64,000 nt of DNA, from the NCBI RefSeq assembly GCF_000003815.2, contig NC_049988.1, forward strand, positions 21,825,838 to 21,889,837. The letters run 5' to 3'. Under the pieces are notes generated by a model, which saw nothing but the letters and a program-made list of their open reading frames with translations, was not told the origin of the DNA and did no database searches. The translations under genes were made by a program, and so were the position numbers. Source of the DNA: Branchiostoma floridae (lineage: Eukaryota > Chordata > Leptocardii > Amphioxiformes > Branchiostomatidae). Of this stretch, positions 1 through 9,823 are shown in pieces (position 1 is the stretch's first letter; the number at the start of each line of letters is the position of its first letter).

Positions 1-195
1 CTTCAATAATCTATGTAATGACAAATTTAAGGTTTAACACTATCCGGTGCCTTACGTGGTGACACAGGTAGATATCATTTCCAAATAGCGTTTGGGCGAG
101 GCAGGAAGCTCGAGATGCATCCTTATGACGGTATTCTTTCTATATATCCGTCGGCGATACTTAAATTTTGTGATTTTCCTCTAGGCACCACACCC

Positions 196-3100
196 ATGCA
201 GCAAGACCAAGGAGCTTCTTCAGGCACGTACGTACAAGCAGAGAGAGTGTACTACACAATCAAGGATGAAGATCTGCCGCCGTCTTTGCATGGAGTGGGG
301 CGGCAGCAGGGTGGTTCCCGCGGGCGTGTCCGCCATGGCAACGGGGATGACAAGCCGCAAGAAGAGCAAGAAGCGTCTTCGCACACGTACGAAGAAGCTG
401 ATATGAAACGTCACGCAACGTACACGTCTGCAGGTAGCCGACGCTTATAACTTAAATTATCTACTTTGCAGTATCAACAAAGTAATGGCATTGTAGTTCG
501 TATCTCATTGAAACAATAATTGACATGAAGTGAAAAATAAATTCAGTATCACCATAACACGAGGGATATTCTTTTACATTCGAATTCACTTCTTACAATA
601 TATGCTGCATGTACATGTTAATGTAGGGCCTCAACGTCTTAACCCTATCCAGACCGGGCTTTTTGGGATACCTGGGACCGGGGGGGGGGGCTCTTTTAAC
701 CCCTTCGTAATTTCAAAACGGCTTGGGTTACGATCACCAAATTTGGAGGGGATGTTGTACTAGTAAAGTTCTATATATTCTGTAAGTTTAGTATTGTTAT
801 GATGGAATATGACGTAATTATGACGTCATAATGTCATATTTTAGGCTAAAATCGTCTACATATGAAATTTCCGCTATACTTAAAGGTATTTAAGAAAACG
901 ATGACTCTAAAGGTTATCGTATTGGTGTCTAAGTCTGCCAAAACTTTTGTTGCCAATGACGACGACACTGACGCCAATATGACGTCAGAAAATGACGTCA
1001 TTTGTCCGTCATCTTGGATTGACAAGCTTAATTTTTCTAGAATACGATTATTTCCACATATAACCCCAAAACCCAATGGAAGTGGACTAAAAAGGTTCAA
1101 GTGATTGTCGTTCGGCAGTTATCCGACGTCAAAGTTGGCGCGGGCACTTTTAGCCCAACCCCCCCCCCCCCCCAAACCCCCCTTCCCCGGTCGGGATAGG
1201 GTTAATTTCAGGGATGACGTCCCCGGGAGCCCCCAAAGTTAATCCCCCCTTGGGGGGGGGGGGGGGGAGGGGAGAAATGCATAAAAATGCTGCTAAACCA
1301 CAGGACTAAACATCCAGATAATTCTTTCCCGGGCTTGCTTGGTTTGTCTTATGTTCACCTCCAGTAAGACTGTTCGAGACAATCATTGCTATTTCAGTCA
1401 TATTTATAATGCCTTTCTGGTTCAAAGAAGGAAACAAGGGTGCTGTGTGCTAAGCATAAGCTGCCGGTAACCCCGGCTTCGCCTATTGAGTCAGTTAATT
1501 GAGCTTGCACAAGCAAGCTTGATGTTTCTGACGTATGCCGCCACAGTAAGCCTTGAGTCAGAGCCAGGAAGCGGTCCATGTGGCTTTGCACTGAGCAAAC
1601 TCGTTGAAAAACATTTTCACTATGGAGCGCGGGCGTTTTGTGTCATGGACTTCCCAGCTTCGTCAAAGGTTCCCTATTTATTTCGCAACGAAGGCTCTTA
1701 ATCCTGACTTGGTCCAATTTTGTTGATGTGACATTGAACTGATTTATTGTTTTTTTAAATCTTATTCAGTTGGCATGTGGACACCAACGTGATAATCTAA
1801 AACAGATATGTTTATTTCTAACAGACCGCACGTATCCGGGAGGAGCAAGTTGCCTCGGCGCTCTCTATAGCTTCATCTGCTCCCACCGCAGCTCCATGGC
1901 CGCCGGCACTGTCGTCCTGCTTAGTCTGGTTGCTGTAGGACTCGCTCCTCTGACGTTCATCAATAGAGAGGTAAACACTTTTACATCAAAGAATATTTTT
2001 CATACGATCTCTATGCTGTTTCTGTTGTTCTTTTCAAAGGGCTATCTAGTCAGAGCATGTTGCTGTTTTACCTTAACTATTTCTCAAATATGGTATTTGA
2101 CGTTCGTCTTCAGGAAATAGCTCAACTGTCAACCACTGTTGACTCCTTGAAGCGCGGCCAAGACAATATGTCCACCACTGTTGACGCCTTGAAGCGCGGC
2201 CAAGACGACATGCACCAACAATCCACCGATGTTGACGCCGTGAAGCGCGACCAAGACGACATGCGCCAGCTGTCCACCACTGTTGACGCCTTGAAGCGCG
2301 ACCAAGACGACATGCGCCAACTGTCCACCACTGTTGACGCCTTGAAGCGCGACCAAGACGACATGCGCCAGCTGTCCACTACTGTTGACGCCTTGAAGCG
2401 CGAACAAGACGACATGCGCCAGCTGTCCACCACTGTTGACGCCTTGAAGCGCGACCAAGACGACATGCGCCAACTGTTCTCCATCATTGACGCCTTGAAG
2501 CGCGACCAAGACGACATGTCCACCACTCTTGACGCCTTGAAGCGTGACCTGGACAGCGAGCGCAGCCGAACCGCCGCCTTGGAGCAGCGTCTTGACGCGA
2601 TGAGTAATACAAAGTCACCAGGTAAGTAATTCAATACTGTCTATCGTAGAATATCGACCATAGCCTGGGTACATTCCTCCGGAGTAACCATGGGTAGGAA
2701 GCAAAGAGATTGAGCCATCGGTTACTACGGAGGATGGTACCAAGGCTACCATTCCTACGCCTCATCATTATCATCATCAGTCACTATGTTTTGCATTTAT
2801 ACTATAGTCTTTGGAAAGACCTATGCCTATAGGATAATTTGTGTTAAGTACATATTGTAACATTGTTTATACATTATTTACATCAATAATGTGCTTACAT
2901 GTGTATATGTACATGTATGATTTGACATAGCGTTTTACCAACTTGCATTAGTTATTGGCTATTTCACAAAATGATGACCTTCTCGTGAAGTAAATGTAAT
3001 AGTTTTTGCTGCGTTTTCATGTTACCTGGATATTCCTTCTTAGTCTGTTGATCATACAAAACGTTTTTTTCTAGCATCTTGTCCTAAAGGTTACGCAGTG

Positions 3101-3484
3101 TTCCGTCGAATCTGCTACAAGGCCTTCAACACACAGAAGACCTTCAGTGGAGCGGCCTCGGCCTGTGGTGAAGACGGCGGCACCCTCGCCATGCCCCGAG
3201 ACGCTGAGACCGACGCCTTCCTGATCTTCTTGCGCAAGCCCGTGAGCGACGGGGAGACCTACTGGATCGGCCTGCACGATCAGCGCGAAGAGGGGAGCTT
3301 TGAGTGGGTGGATGGTTCTGCACTTGGGATGTACAACAACTGGGGTCCGGGAGAACCGAATAATTCGGGCGGCAAAGAAGATTGTATTTCTTACTTCACA
3401 CATTGGACAGGCATATGGAACGACGCACGATGCGACTCGTCGCTTCACTACATCTGCCAGGTTTTTCCCAGGAACTTCTTATAA
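196..3484 (+). CDS. Type II membrane C-type lectin with repeat coiled-coil stalk (4 exons)
   Basis: I join exons 196-433, 1825-1970, 2114-2621 and 3075-3484. All junctions are GT-AG with matching phases, giving 433 residues. The ATG at 196 follows a probable 5'UTR acceptor at 183-184, so the upstream in-frame ATG at 115 is disfavoured. Residues 1-103 form a polar tail with several Tyr motifs (TYVQ, VYYTI, TYEEA), probably cytoplasmic. Residues about 105-125 are one hydrophobic segment. Residues 129-297 are a tandem-repeat stalk and 298-433 a C-type lectin domain. The domain has EPN and WND motifs, which in this family mark Ca2+-dependent binding of mannose-type sugars. Inference: a surface glycan receptor of innate-immune type. 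No close paralogue is visible in the window, so specificity is untested. Intron 1 carries a piggyBac-like element. Confidence 0.85.
639..1205. mobile_element. piggyBac-like non-autonomous element (TTAA target)
   Basis: The ends are inverted: TTAACCCTATCC at 639 and GGATAGGGTTAA ending at 1205, each including a TTAA. TTAA duplication plus CCC-initiated inverted repeats is the piggyBac signature. G-tracts follow the left end and C-tracts precede the right end. No transposase ORF is present. The interior has three TGACGTCA palindromes (821-828, 980-987, 993-1000). It lies in intron 1 of the lectin gene. Confidence 0.75.
1206..1824. other. Remainder of lectin intron 1
   Basis: A G-homopolymer tract follows the piggyBac-like element near 1252-1275. 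The rest is unique-looking non-coding sequence up to the exon 2 acceptor at 1823-1824. I see no convincing exon. Confidence 0.5.
2114..2621 (+). CDS. Lectin exon 3: coiled-coil stalk built of 17- and 14-residue repeats
   Basis: This exon encodes about nine tandem copies of a unit ending in DALKRDQDD. Central copies are 17 residues (51 bp) and nearly identical in DNA. Flanking copies, where MSTT directly follows DD, are 14 residues. Fourteen residues are two heptads, while 17 adds a three-residue discontinuity, so the coiled coil would change pitch at each copy. Near-identity of the middle copies suggests recent unequal exchange. The exon starts in phase 0 (EIAQL) and ends in phase 1. Confidence 0.85.
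2661..2748. mobile_element. Short foldback element in lectin intron 3
   Basis: TAGCCTGGGTAC at 2661 pairs with GGTACCAAGGCTA ending near 2748, and GGAGTAACC pairs with GGTTACTACGG inside. The whole segment can form one imperfect hairpin. Similar TAGCCTGGGTACCAT text occurs at about 26880, suggesting a dispersed family. Confidence 0.5.
3075..3484 (+). CDS. Lectin exon 4: C-type lectin-like domain
   Basis: The exon begins in phase 1 and reads ASCPKGYAVF, then ICYKAF, WIGLHDQ, EPNNS, KEDC, GIWNDARC and HYIC before a stop. This is the complete long-form domain, with the disulphide cysteines, the WIGL core motif, EPN and WND. EPN together with WND is the canonical mannose/GlcNAc/fucose Ca2+ site; a QPD motif would indicate galactose. 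The acceptor is a clear pyrimidine tract ending in TAG at 3072-3074. Confidence 0.9.
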
Positions 3485-3623
3485 CCGTCACATTTCCTAA
3501 AGCCCTTCCATGGCGTCAACGTGGACAGGTCAAGTATCCATCAGACTAAGTTCCTTTGTTACAAGCCTTAACCAAGACATGGGTATTTTCATGCTGGTCG
3601 TGTTTTCACCTACGTTAACACCT

Positions 3624-3866
3624 CACATGACCTCAAACAACCGGAAACGACCTCAAACGACCTCAAACAACCCCATACGACCTCAAACCACCTCAAACGA
3701 CCTCAAACAACCTCATACGACCTCAAACAACCTCAAACAACCGCAAGCGACCTTAAACAACCTCAAACAACCTCATACGACCTTAAACAACCTCAAAGAA
3801 CCTCATACGACCTCAAACGACCTCAAACAGCCTCAAACATCCTCAAACGACCCCAAACAGCTCTAA
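3624..3866. repeat. Decamer minisatellite downstream of lectin
   Basis: About 24 imperfect copies of a 10-bp unit, ACGACCTCAA and variants. It starts about 140 bp after the lectin stop. Because 10 is not a multiple of three, the open frame through it is only a repeat artefact. Confidence 0.85.
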
Positions 3867-4287
3867 TATGCAGTGTATATGGGGCAACAACTCTGTGTGG
3901 CGCTTTGGATACATTTCTTATTCATGTATGAATTAAAAAAAACGTAGCAAATCGTAATACTTTAACGTTATCTGGAGTTAGTCCGCCTATTACTAGATCG
4001 AAGCAATGTCTGACCGCCATATTGGTCTGTGTCTAGGAGTCTGCATGGAGAAGTTATCGATAACTTCTTTAGTCCACAGACGACAGTACGATAAAACTGT
4101 GGACGCTGTTGGCTCATAGATTACAGCATAGCACAATTCTGTCATTGTCAACTTATATTTCAATTTAATTCAATTCTATAATACTTGTATACTAAGTGTT
4201 TTTCAGCCTCAAATCTAGCAAAGCAAAGATCTTCAAGCAGTCACTAAAGATTACTTTATTGTTTTCAAAATAGACTTGGTTTTCTTT
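3867..4287. other. Intergenic, no gene seen
   Basis: AT-rich sequence between the decamer array and an inverted-repeat element. I recognise no coding or RNA feature. Confidence 0.5.
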
Positions 4288-4828
4288 TCCTGAAATAGTT
4301 GAACTGTAATTTCCAACACCAAAATTGGACTCACCCAAAGTTTCGACTGCACAGCATCAGTCTTTGTCAAGGAATGAACAATCCACTGCTGTCGTTGCAG
4401 CAACCTATAATCCACTAGCACGTCACCGGAACGTACTGCGCCTGCGCGAACCCTGGTGGTTTGGGGCTTGGTTTGGTCAACGTTGCATTGAAATCCCGCT
4501 TGTTGCACAATATATGTTAGAGACATGGTTTCATGTAAAACGTACACGGAGTATTACCCTTATATACGCACACACTTTCTTAAATGCGACCCTTTAGTAA
4601 ACCGGGCGTTTAGCAGCGTTTAGCATGTCTATACTTTTCGCGCAGGCGCAGTACGTTCCGGTGACGTGCTTAATCCACTGCTTACTGAGTCACGTGTTCT
4701 ATCTGCATAACGTGACGTCACGACAGCAGTGGATTGTTCATTCCTTGACAAAGACAAATGATGTGCAGTCGAAAATTTGGGTGAGTCAAATTGTGATGTT
4801 GGAAATTACAATTCAACTATTTCAAGAA
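4288..4828. mobile_element. Long inverted-repeat (foldback) element
   Basis: The left arm begins CTGAAATAGTTGAACTGTAA and the right arm ends with its imperfect reverse complement (TTACAATTCAACTATTTCAA). Pairing continues inward through GTCAAGGAATGAACAATCCA and its complement, and an inner pair around CACGTCACCGGAACGTACTG. Arms are roughly 110-165 bp with a small insertion in the right arm. No ORF of note; I read it as a MITE or foldback transposon. Confidence 0.65.
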
Positions 4829-4979
4829 TGACTTCTACCAACACAGGTGAACTTTCAAGTTGGTTTTCTTTTGTTGTAGTAAACGAGGAAAGAAGCACAA
4901 AGGTAGAGGTGCTGGTATCTATTGATGGGAGCTATTTGTTGTAACTCTTTAAAGTTGCAGCTAGTGTCCTACTCTAACT

Positions 4980-5335
4980 CAAAGTTTGTATACTGTTCCA
5001 GGCCTTGTACAAGTTATTATTATTAAAGAGATTTTCTCGCTGTTCTTCAAAGTTTGTATACTTTTACAGGCCTTGTACAAGTTATTATTAGTATCATAGA
5101 TATTTTCTCGCTGTTCTCTGAAGTTTGTATAGTGTTACAGGTTATTATCATTAAAGAGATTTTTCGCTGTTCTCCAAAGTTTATGTACCGTTACAGGCCT
5201 TGTACAAGTTATTATTATCATAGAGAATTTCTCGCTGTTCTACAAAGTCTGTATACTGTTACAGGCCTTGTACAAGTTATTATTATTGTAGAGATCGATT
5301 TTTCCGCTGTTCTACAAAGTTTGTATATTGTGCTC
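4980..5335. repeat. Tandem repeat, 55-72 bp unit, about 5 copies
   Basis: Copies begin CAAAGTTTGTATACTGTTAC, continue AGGCCTTGTACAAGTTATTA and end with CTCGCTGTTCT. Starts fall near 4980, 5048, 5120, 5175, 5243 and 5315. Non-coding minisatellite. Confidence 0.8.
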
Positions 5336-5819
5336 ATTTAAGCATGGACCACTGAAGCAGTCACATTCGTGAAACACTACACAGGTCCGTGTGAATAAAG
5401 TTCTCAACACGACTCTATATATGCGGCTCCGGCTGTTTTACTGAGGGGTGGCTGTGATAAGAAAGATGTCTGTTAGCGTGAGGATTAGTTCGCCCCATAC
5501 ATACTAGTTCTCCAACTCATATCAAGACTGACCATCAAAACAATACAAGGCATATAAAAGTTGCGGTGCTTGTCTCGTTCTCAGTGAAATGAACAAAATA
5601 GCAACTTTTCGGGTTAGAAAGTTCATTTTCACTCAAACCTACCTTAATCAATTGAGAGACAAAAATATCGTTGTGTCCAGGAAAACTACATGAGAAGACA
5701 TTTTTACAGGCAGTTACTTGTTACCGTTCGCGCCTGGTCTTCCTACACAACCCTGTCAGGCGGACACACATCGACTAAACTGGGTAATCAGGGAATGCCC
5801 TCTTGGTGACCTGTAGAGC

Positions 5820-6060
5820 ACGCTGCTTCCGGGTTACCGTCGAGGGACATCCGGTTGGAGGCTCAGACAGACAGACAAAGCGTCGGCGGTCTTTGTGGGG
5901 ACGTTTCGGCGGTTTCGACGCAATAAAAGTGAACTTGAAGGTAGGGAGAATATTTTAGTATCACACAGAAACCATTTTGTGTTCTTAGATGCAACCAGAA
6001 GGGGTACAACTTGCGGTGGAGTCGACAGAATATTTATGTTTGGTAAAAACAAAATGGCGT
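5820..6060 (+). promoter_or_regulatory. Possible CpG-rich promoter / 5' exon for the zinc-finger gene
   Basis: A local CpG-rich island in AT-rich surroundings holds CTTCCGGG and CATCCGG (ETS-like), AAAATGGCG (YY1-like) and a donor-like GAAGGTAGGG near 5939. The zinc-finger coding exon at 9824 is preceded by a splice acceptor, so its 5' non-coding exon must lie upstream. This is the best candidate I see, but the link is inference. Confidence 0.3.
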
Positions 6061-7534
6061 CCTAACGTAACTGTAACTCGCACCTTTTCCTAATTTATAT
6101 CAGTGAATTCATTCTATAGACTTGTTTACAATGGAAAAGCGTCGATTGGTCATGTTGGTAAACAACCGCTGTTTCTCAGATACAGTACTGCTGGCTGTCC
6201 TTGGTCCTTTTGTGGGTGGGGAGGGGGGCAGGGTCCCGGAAACTGGGGACGAGTCCATTTGTCCGGGGGGGGGGGTCTATACTGGCATGAGTCCTATAGA
6301 CAACATGCCAAAAAAGCATCATCATGACATACGGATGGCATCATATAGGGATGGAGAGGAAGCATATTTGATTGGTCATTTGTGAAAAGAGGTCTGATTT
6401 GCATGATTTTCAAGCAGATGTTATGATCCAGCTCAGTCTCAGTGTTTTACTTTTACGTTTAGTATTAGTATGTCATTTTTCTTTTGATCATGCAATGAGG
6501 TTAAAAATCAACTACCATGTCAACAGCCTTGTCAAATCAAGCCGGCAGCCGGCTATTTTCCCCGCCTACTTAACATTTTTCAGCCACCTACTTTTGTTAC
6601 AAAATCCCCCAGCAATTTGTCTTGATAAACCTCTGGCAGTTTTCTGATAGCTTACTGGGTCTTCGGGGATCTGAAAACTGTCATTTTGACAAATGTCCCA
6701 CACGTGTATTAGGTTTTCTCTGTTGTTTACATTATCTGAGCTTGCAGCAGACACTGCCACCACACCTCCAAGGAGGCAGAGTTCTAATATCTGGACCTTT
6801 GAGTGCACACACCTAGCTCTGTGTGCCTGTGACTATTTTCTGGACTTTAACTAGAAACACAACATGCCTGATTGTGGATAGATTCTTTCACAAAATGGTA
6901 GAAGTTAATTCCAAGATGCAAACTCTAAAAGATATAAGCTGACAAGAAAAGTTGCCCAGAATACACCAAAAACCATGTTTAGGGGTCTAAATTTACAAAT
7001 TTTTCCTGGGGGAGGCCCCCCAAACCCCCCCTACAGGAGGGGGGCAACCCCCCTCCCGTACCTACCCCCCGCTCGCCACTTCGTTGCTCGCTGCAAGCCG
7101 CTTCGCGGCTTGCCTGCTACTTTCAGATATTAGCCTACTACTTTAAAAGTTTCTGACAAGGCTGTCATGACCCAAGGTTAAAAATCAACCTCCTTGGATG
7201 ATGGCAGCCACCTTACATGCAATTTGTGCGCCTTCTTGAAATTTTCCCCCTGACCTTAACGAGAGGTTTATAATATGAATATTGTACTGTTCAAAAGTTG
7301 TAGTCCCATCCTCACGCCTACATGGTGACTGAGGGACCAACGTTCGAGTTGCGCAGTCCAACACACTGTGCATACCCTCAGCCCAGGGCTCGAGATGCCA
7401 CATGCAAGTTTGTGCTGCAACTGTTGATTATTTTCAGATGAGATATAGAGATGCAAGATGCAGAAAAGTCTGGAGCAGTTCAAGGGAGGGGTTCCTTAGA
7501 GAGAGCGACAATGCCCTGCCATGAGATATTGGGT
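6061..7534. other. Non-coding repeat-rich stretch
   Basis: No exon recognised. Near 7010-7110 there is a GC-rich hairpin-like block with C- and G-tracts and a small perfect hairpin (CAAGCCGCTTCGCGGCTTG), probably a repeat fragment. Confidence 0.5.
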
Positions 7535-7656
7535 TAATTAACTTACACCAAAAGAAATCTACTTGCACGATCTAAAGTAGTGGACTATTTAATTTAATTT
7601 AATAGTCCACTACTTTTCAATCGTGCAAGTAGATTTCTTTTGGTGTAAGTTAATTA
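7535..7656. repeat. Near-perfect palindrome of about 120 bp
   Basis: Left arm TAATTAACTTACACCAAAAG onward and right arm CTTTTGGTGTAAGTTAATTA are reverse complements over about 57 bp, with an AT-only loop (TAATTTAATTT). Only a two-to-three-base discrepancy near CACGAT breaks the symmetry. Probably a foldback MITE. Confidence 0.8.
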
Positions 7657-8204
7657 TACCTATATCTCATCTCAAGTTTTGCTATAAAACTTGCACCAGT
7701 GCAAGTTGTGCCAAAAATGTATTTTGAGTATTCTCCAAGCAGATTTGCGGTGGCATATAAGATAGTATCAAAGGAGTACAGCCAGCCAGAGGAGGTCAGC
7801 CGCCCACCGATAGGTGGCAATCTGCTGGGAATTAAATTATATTTAGAGCCCTGCTCAGCCTGAATATTGATTTATTTTCTAAACAATTCCTTTTATTCCT
7901 GAGCAAATTTTGATAATGAAAGTCTGCTTTTCTGCTAGGAAAAAAAAGCAACCTGTGGAATTTGCCATATTTTGACCTGTAGTCGACCCCTACATGGCGA
8001 CTGGATTAACCAATCAGGACGCGTGAAATCCTATCGTCAATTTACATTTCTTACTGAAGCTAGTTTAAATGCTGGAGTTGACCTCCTGCTTTTTGAATCA
8101 AAACAAACCTGACAAATCCACCACTAGAAAAATAGGAGAAATTGGAGCTGTCCGAGGAGTATGGTTTGCCACTCGCAAATTCCGATGTTATCATAATCTG
8201 CCTA
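7657..8204. other. Intergenic, no gene seen
   Basis: Unannotated sequence between two repeat elements; no supported exon. Confidence 0.45.
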
Positions 8205-8418
8205 TACTGTAAATGCATTTAAGTTCGCGGAGATTTGATTTTGCGGTAGAGGGAAAATGGATTTTTCACGGTGGTTTTAATTTCGCGGTAGCACCATGCA
8301 CTGTAGTCTTACCGCTATGGAGGAGAAATGTTCGCAGTGGTTTTAAATTCGCGGTGAATCGGCCACCCAAAAAAACGGCAAACATTAAACCACCGCGAAA
8401 GTTTCTGCATTTACAGTA
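8205..8418. mobile_element. TA-flanked MITE, TACTGTAAATGCA family, copy A
   Basis: Ends TACTGTAAATGCATTTAAG and CTGCATTTACAGTA are inverted, and the interior has alternating TTCGCGGT and ACCGCGAA motifs. Related copies lie at 52276-52494 and 58531-58741, with a partial one at about 30090-30129. The TA flanks fit the Tc1/mariner superfamily. Confidence 0.75.
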
Positions 8419-9305
8419 TTTGTCCAATTGTTATTATTTTTCATGTGAACTTACCTGGATCCTGTCCTCTTGAGTTTGTACCATGACTGCCTCAAACTTT
8501 CTGTCCCACTCAGTGTTTGAGAGTCCGTGTTGTTACGAGTTATTTTCAACTTTTGTTGTTATATCATTCCTTATATGTATAATCTTACAACAAATATGAT
8601 TTCACCTCATTTTATGTCATAAAAATGATAAAGCAGACTTTTTTTAGACAGACGGTGTGAAATCTTTGTCTGCTTGTTGTACAAGCAAATTTTCATCTGG
8701 TGGGAAAGAGATGGATCCTGGAGTGCGCTCCATTCCTTCCTTTATTGTGCATTCATGTACTTCCCTGGTTTGAGGACTAAGGTTTAGACTCCATTCCAGC
8801 TAGTGTTGTTATTCCTGGACATGCGTGACGGGATCCTATTTTTTTTATTGAACAAAACTCGACATCCATGTCGACCATGACTCATGTAGCCAAGTTTTGT
8901 GCTTTCCAGTTAATATTGCCTTTGTCAGATGTTTTAGTGACAAAGGCAAGGAATGGTACATAGAAGGAGTACTTAGTCTGGTATCCAGCCTTATTATGGC
9001 TTACGAGTCTCTTCTGTCTTCATTGCAGATATTTGCATAGAGAACAGAAGAGACTACTCTTAGGTCCCAAATAAATGTGCCAGGACGTTTATTTTTTTCA
9101 GCCGCAAAATCCACCCAGTACGTCCTTATTTTGGACGGTACGTTTATTATTTTATTGAAAATTGGACCAGGGACCCCTGAAATAATGAAAATGTGGGTTT
9201 TTCTAATCATATTCCCACTGCAGCTGTAGTTAAGGGATGTGTTGTTGGAGACTAACACGTTTTTATAAACATAACTAGCAGTTTTTACAGTTCCAAATTA
9301 AAGCA
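8419..9305. other. Intergenic, no gene seen
   Basis: AT-rich sequence upstream of the zinc-finger gene. Short open frames have no recognisable domain. Confidence 0.45.
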
Positions 9306-9745
9306 TTAGGCCACACCAATTTGATTTTTTCATAAAAATTATGGAGGGAGAGGGCGAAATAAAAATGAAAATTGTAAAATGGTTGTGGTAAAGGTAAGGG
9401 CTAATCCAAAACATAGAGAATAAAAAGTTTTCAGCTTGAAAAAAGTACAATAACACTATTACTGTACTAGTACAGTAACAGCACCTGTTCGTTCAAAATT
9501 ACTTAAGTAGTGTCAGTTCTAATGTTTGTCCCATTCTTCATGAATGGAAAATATAACTGCAAAAATAATACCCACATTTTAAGGAGCTTATAATATAAAG
9601 GCCAATTTGCTACACCAGAAAGTTGGTGAATGGTTTCATTAATGGTGAAAATTTGCTGAGTGGTAATTTTTAGTTTTATTTTTTTTCCCCAAAAATAGGA
9701 GTGAGCGAATCCGTGAACCAAGAAATTAAATTGGTGTGGCCCTAA
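9306..9745. mobile_element. GGCCACACCAATTTAATTTC element, copy 1
   Basis: The left end TTAGGCCACACCAATTTGAT and the right end AAATTAAATTGGTGTGGC plus CCTAA are inverted. The interior is AT-rich with no ORF. A second near-complete copy lies at 39811-40177 in the opposite orientation. Fragments of the end sequence recur near 13641, 45930, 46943 and 62157. It sits about 80 bp upstream of the zinc-finger coding exon. Confidence 0.7.
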
Positions 9746-9823
9746 CAGGAAAAAAATTAAAATCAAAATTTAACAAACTTTTCTTTATTCTGCAGATCTC
9801 CTACATTCGGATCGAACGTTACC

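Noticed and set aside
115-195. Upstream in-frame ATG of the lectin (at 115)
   Set aside because: A pyrimidine-rich acceptor ending CTCTAG lies between it and the ATG at 196, so the 115-182 segment is probably intronic.
2122-2634. Minus-strand open frame of about 170 codons over the lectin stalk
   Set aside because: Antisense image of a 51-bp repeat exon; the sense strand has correct splice sites and domain context.
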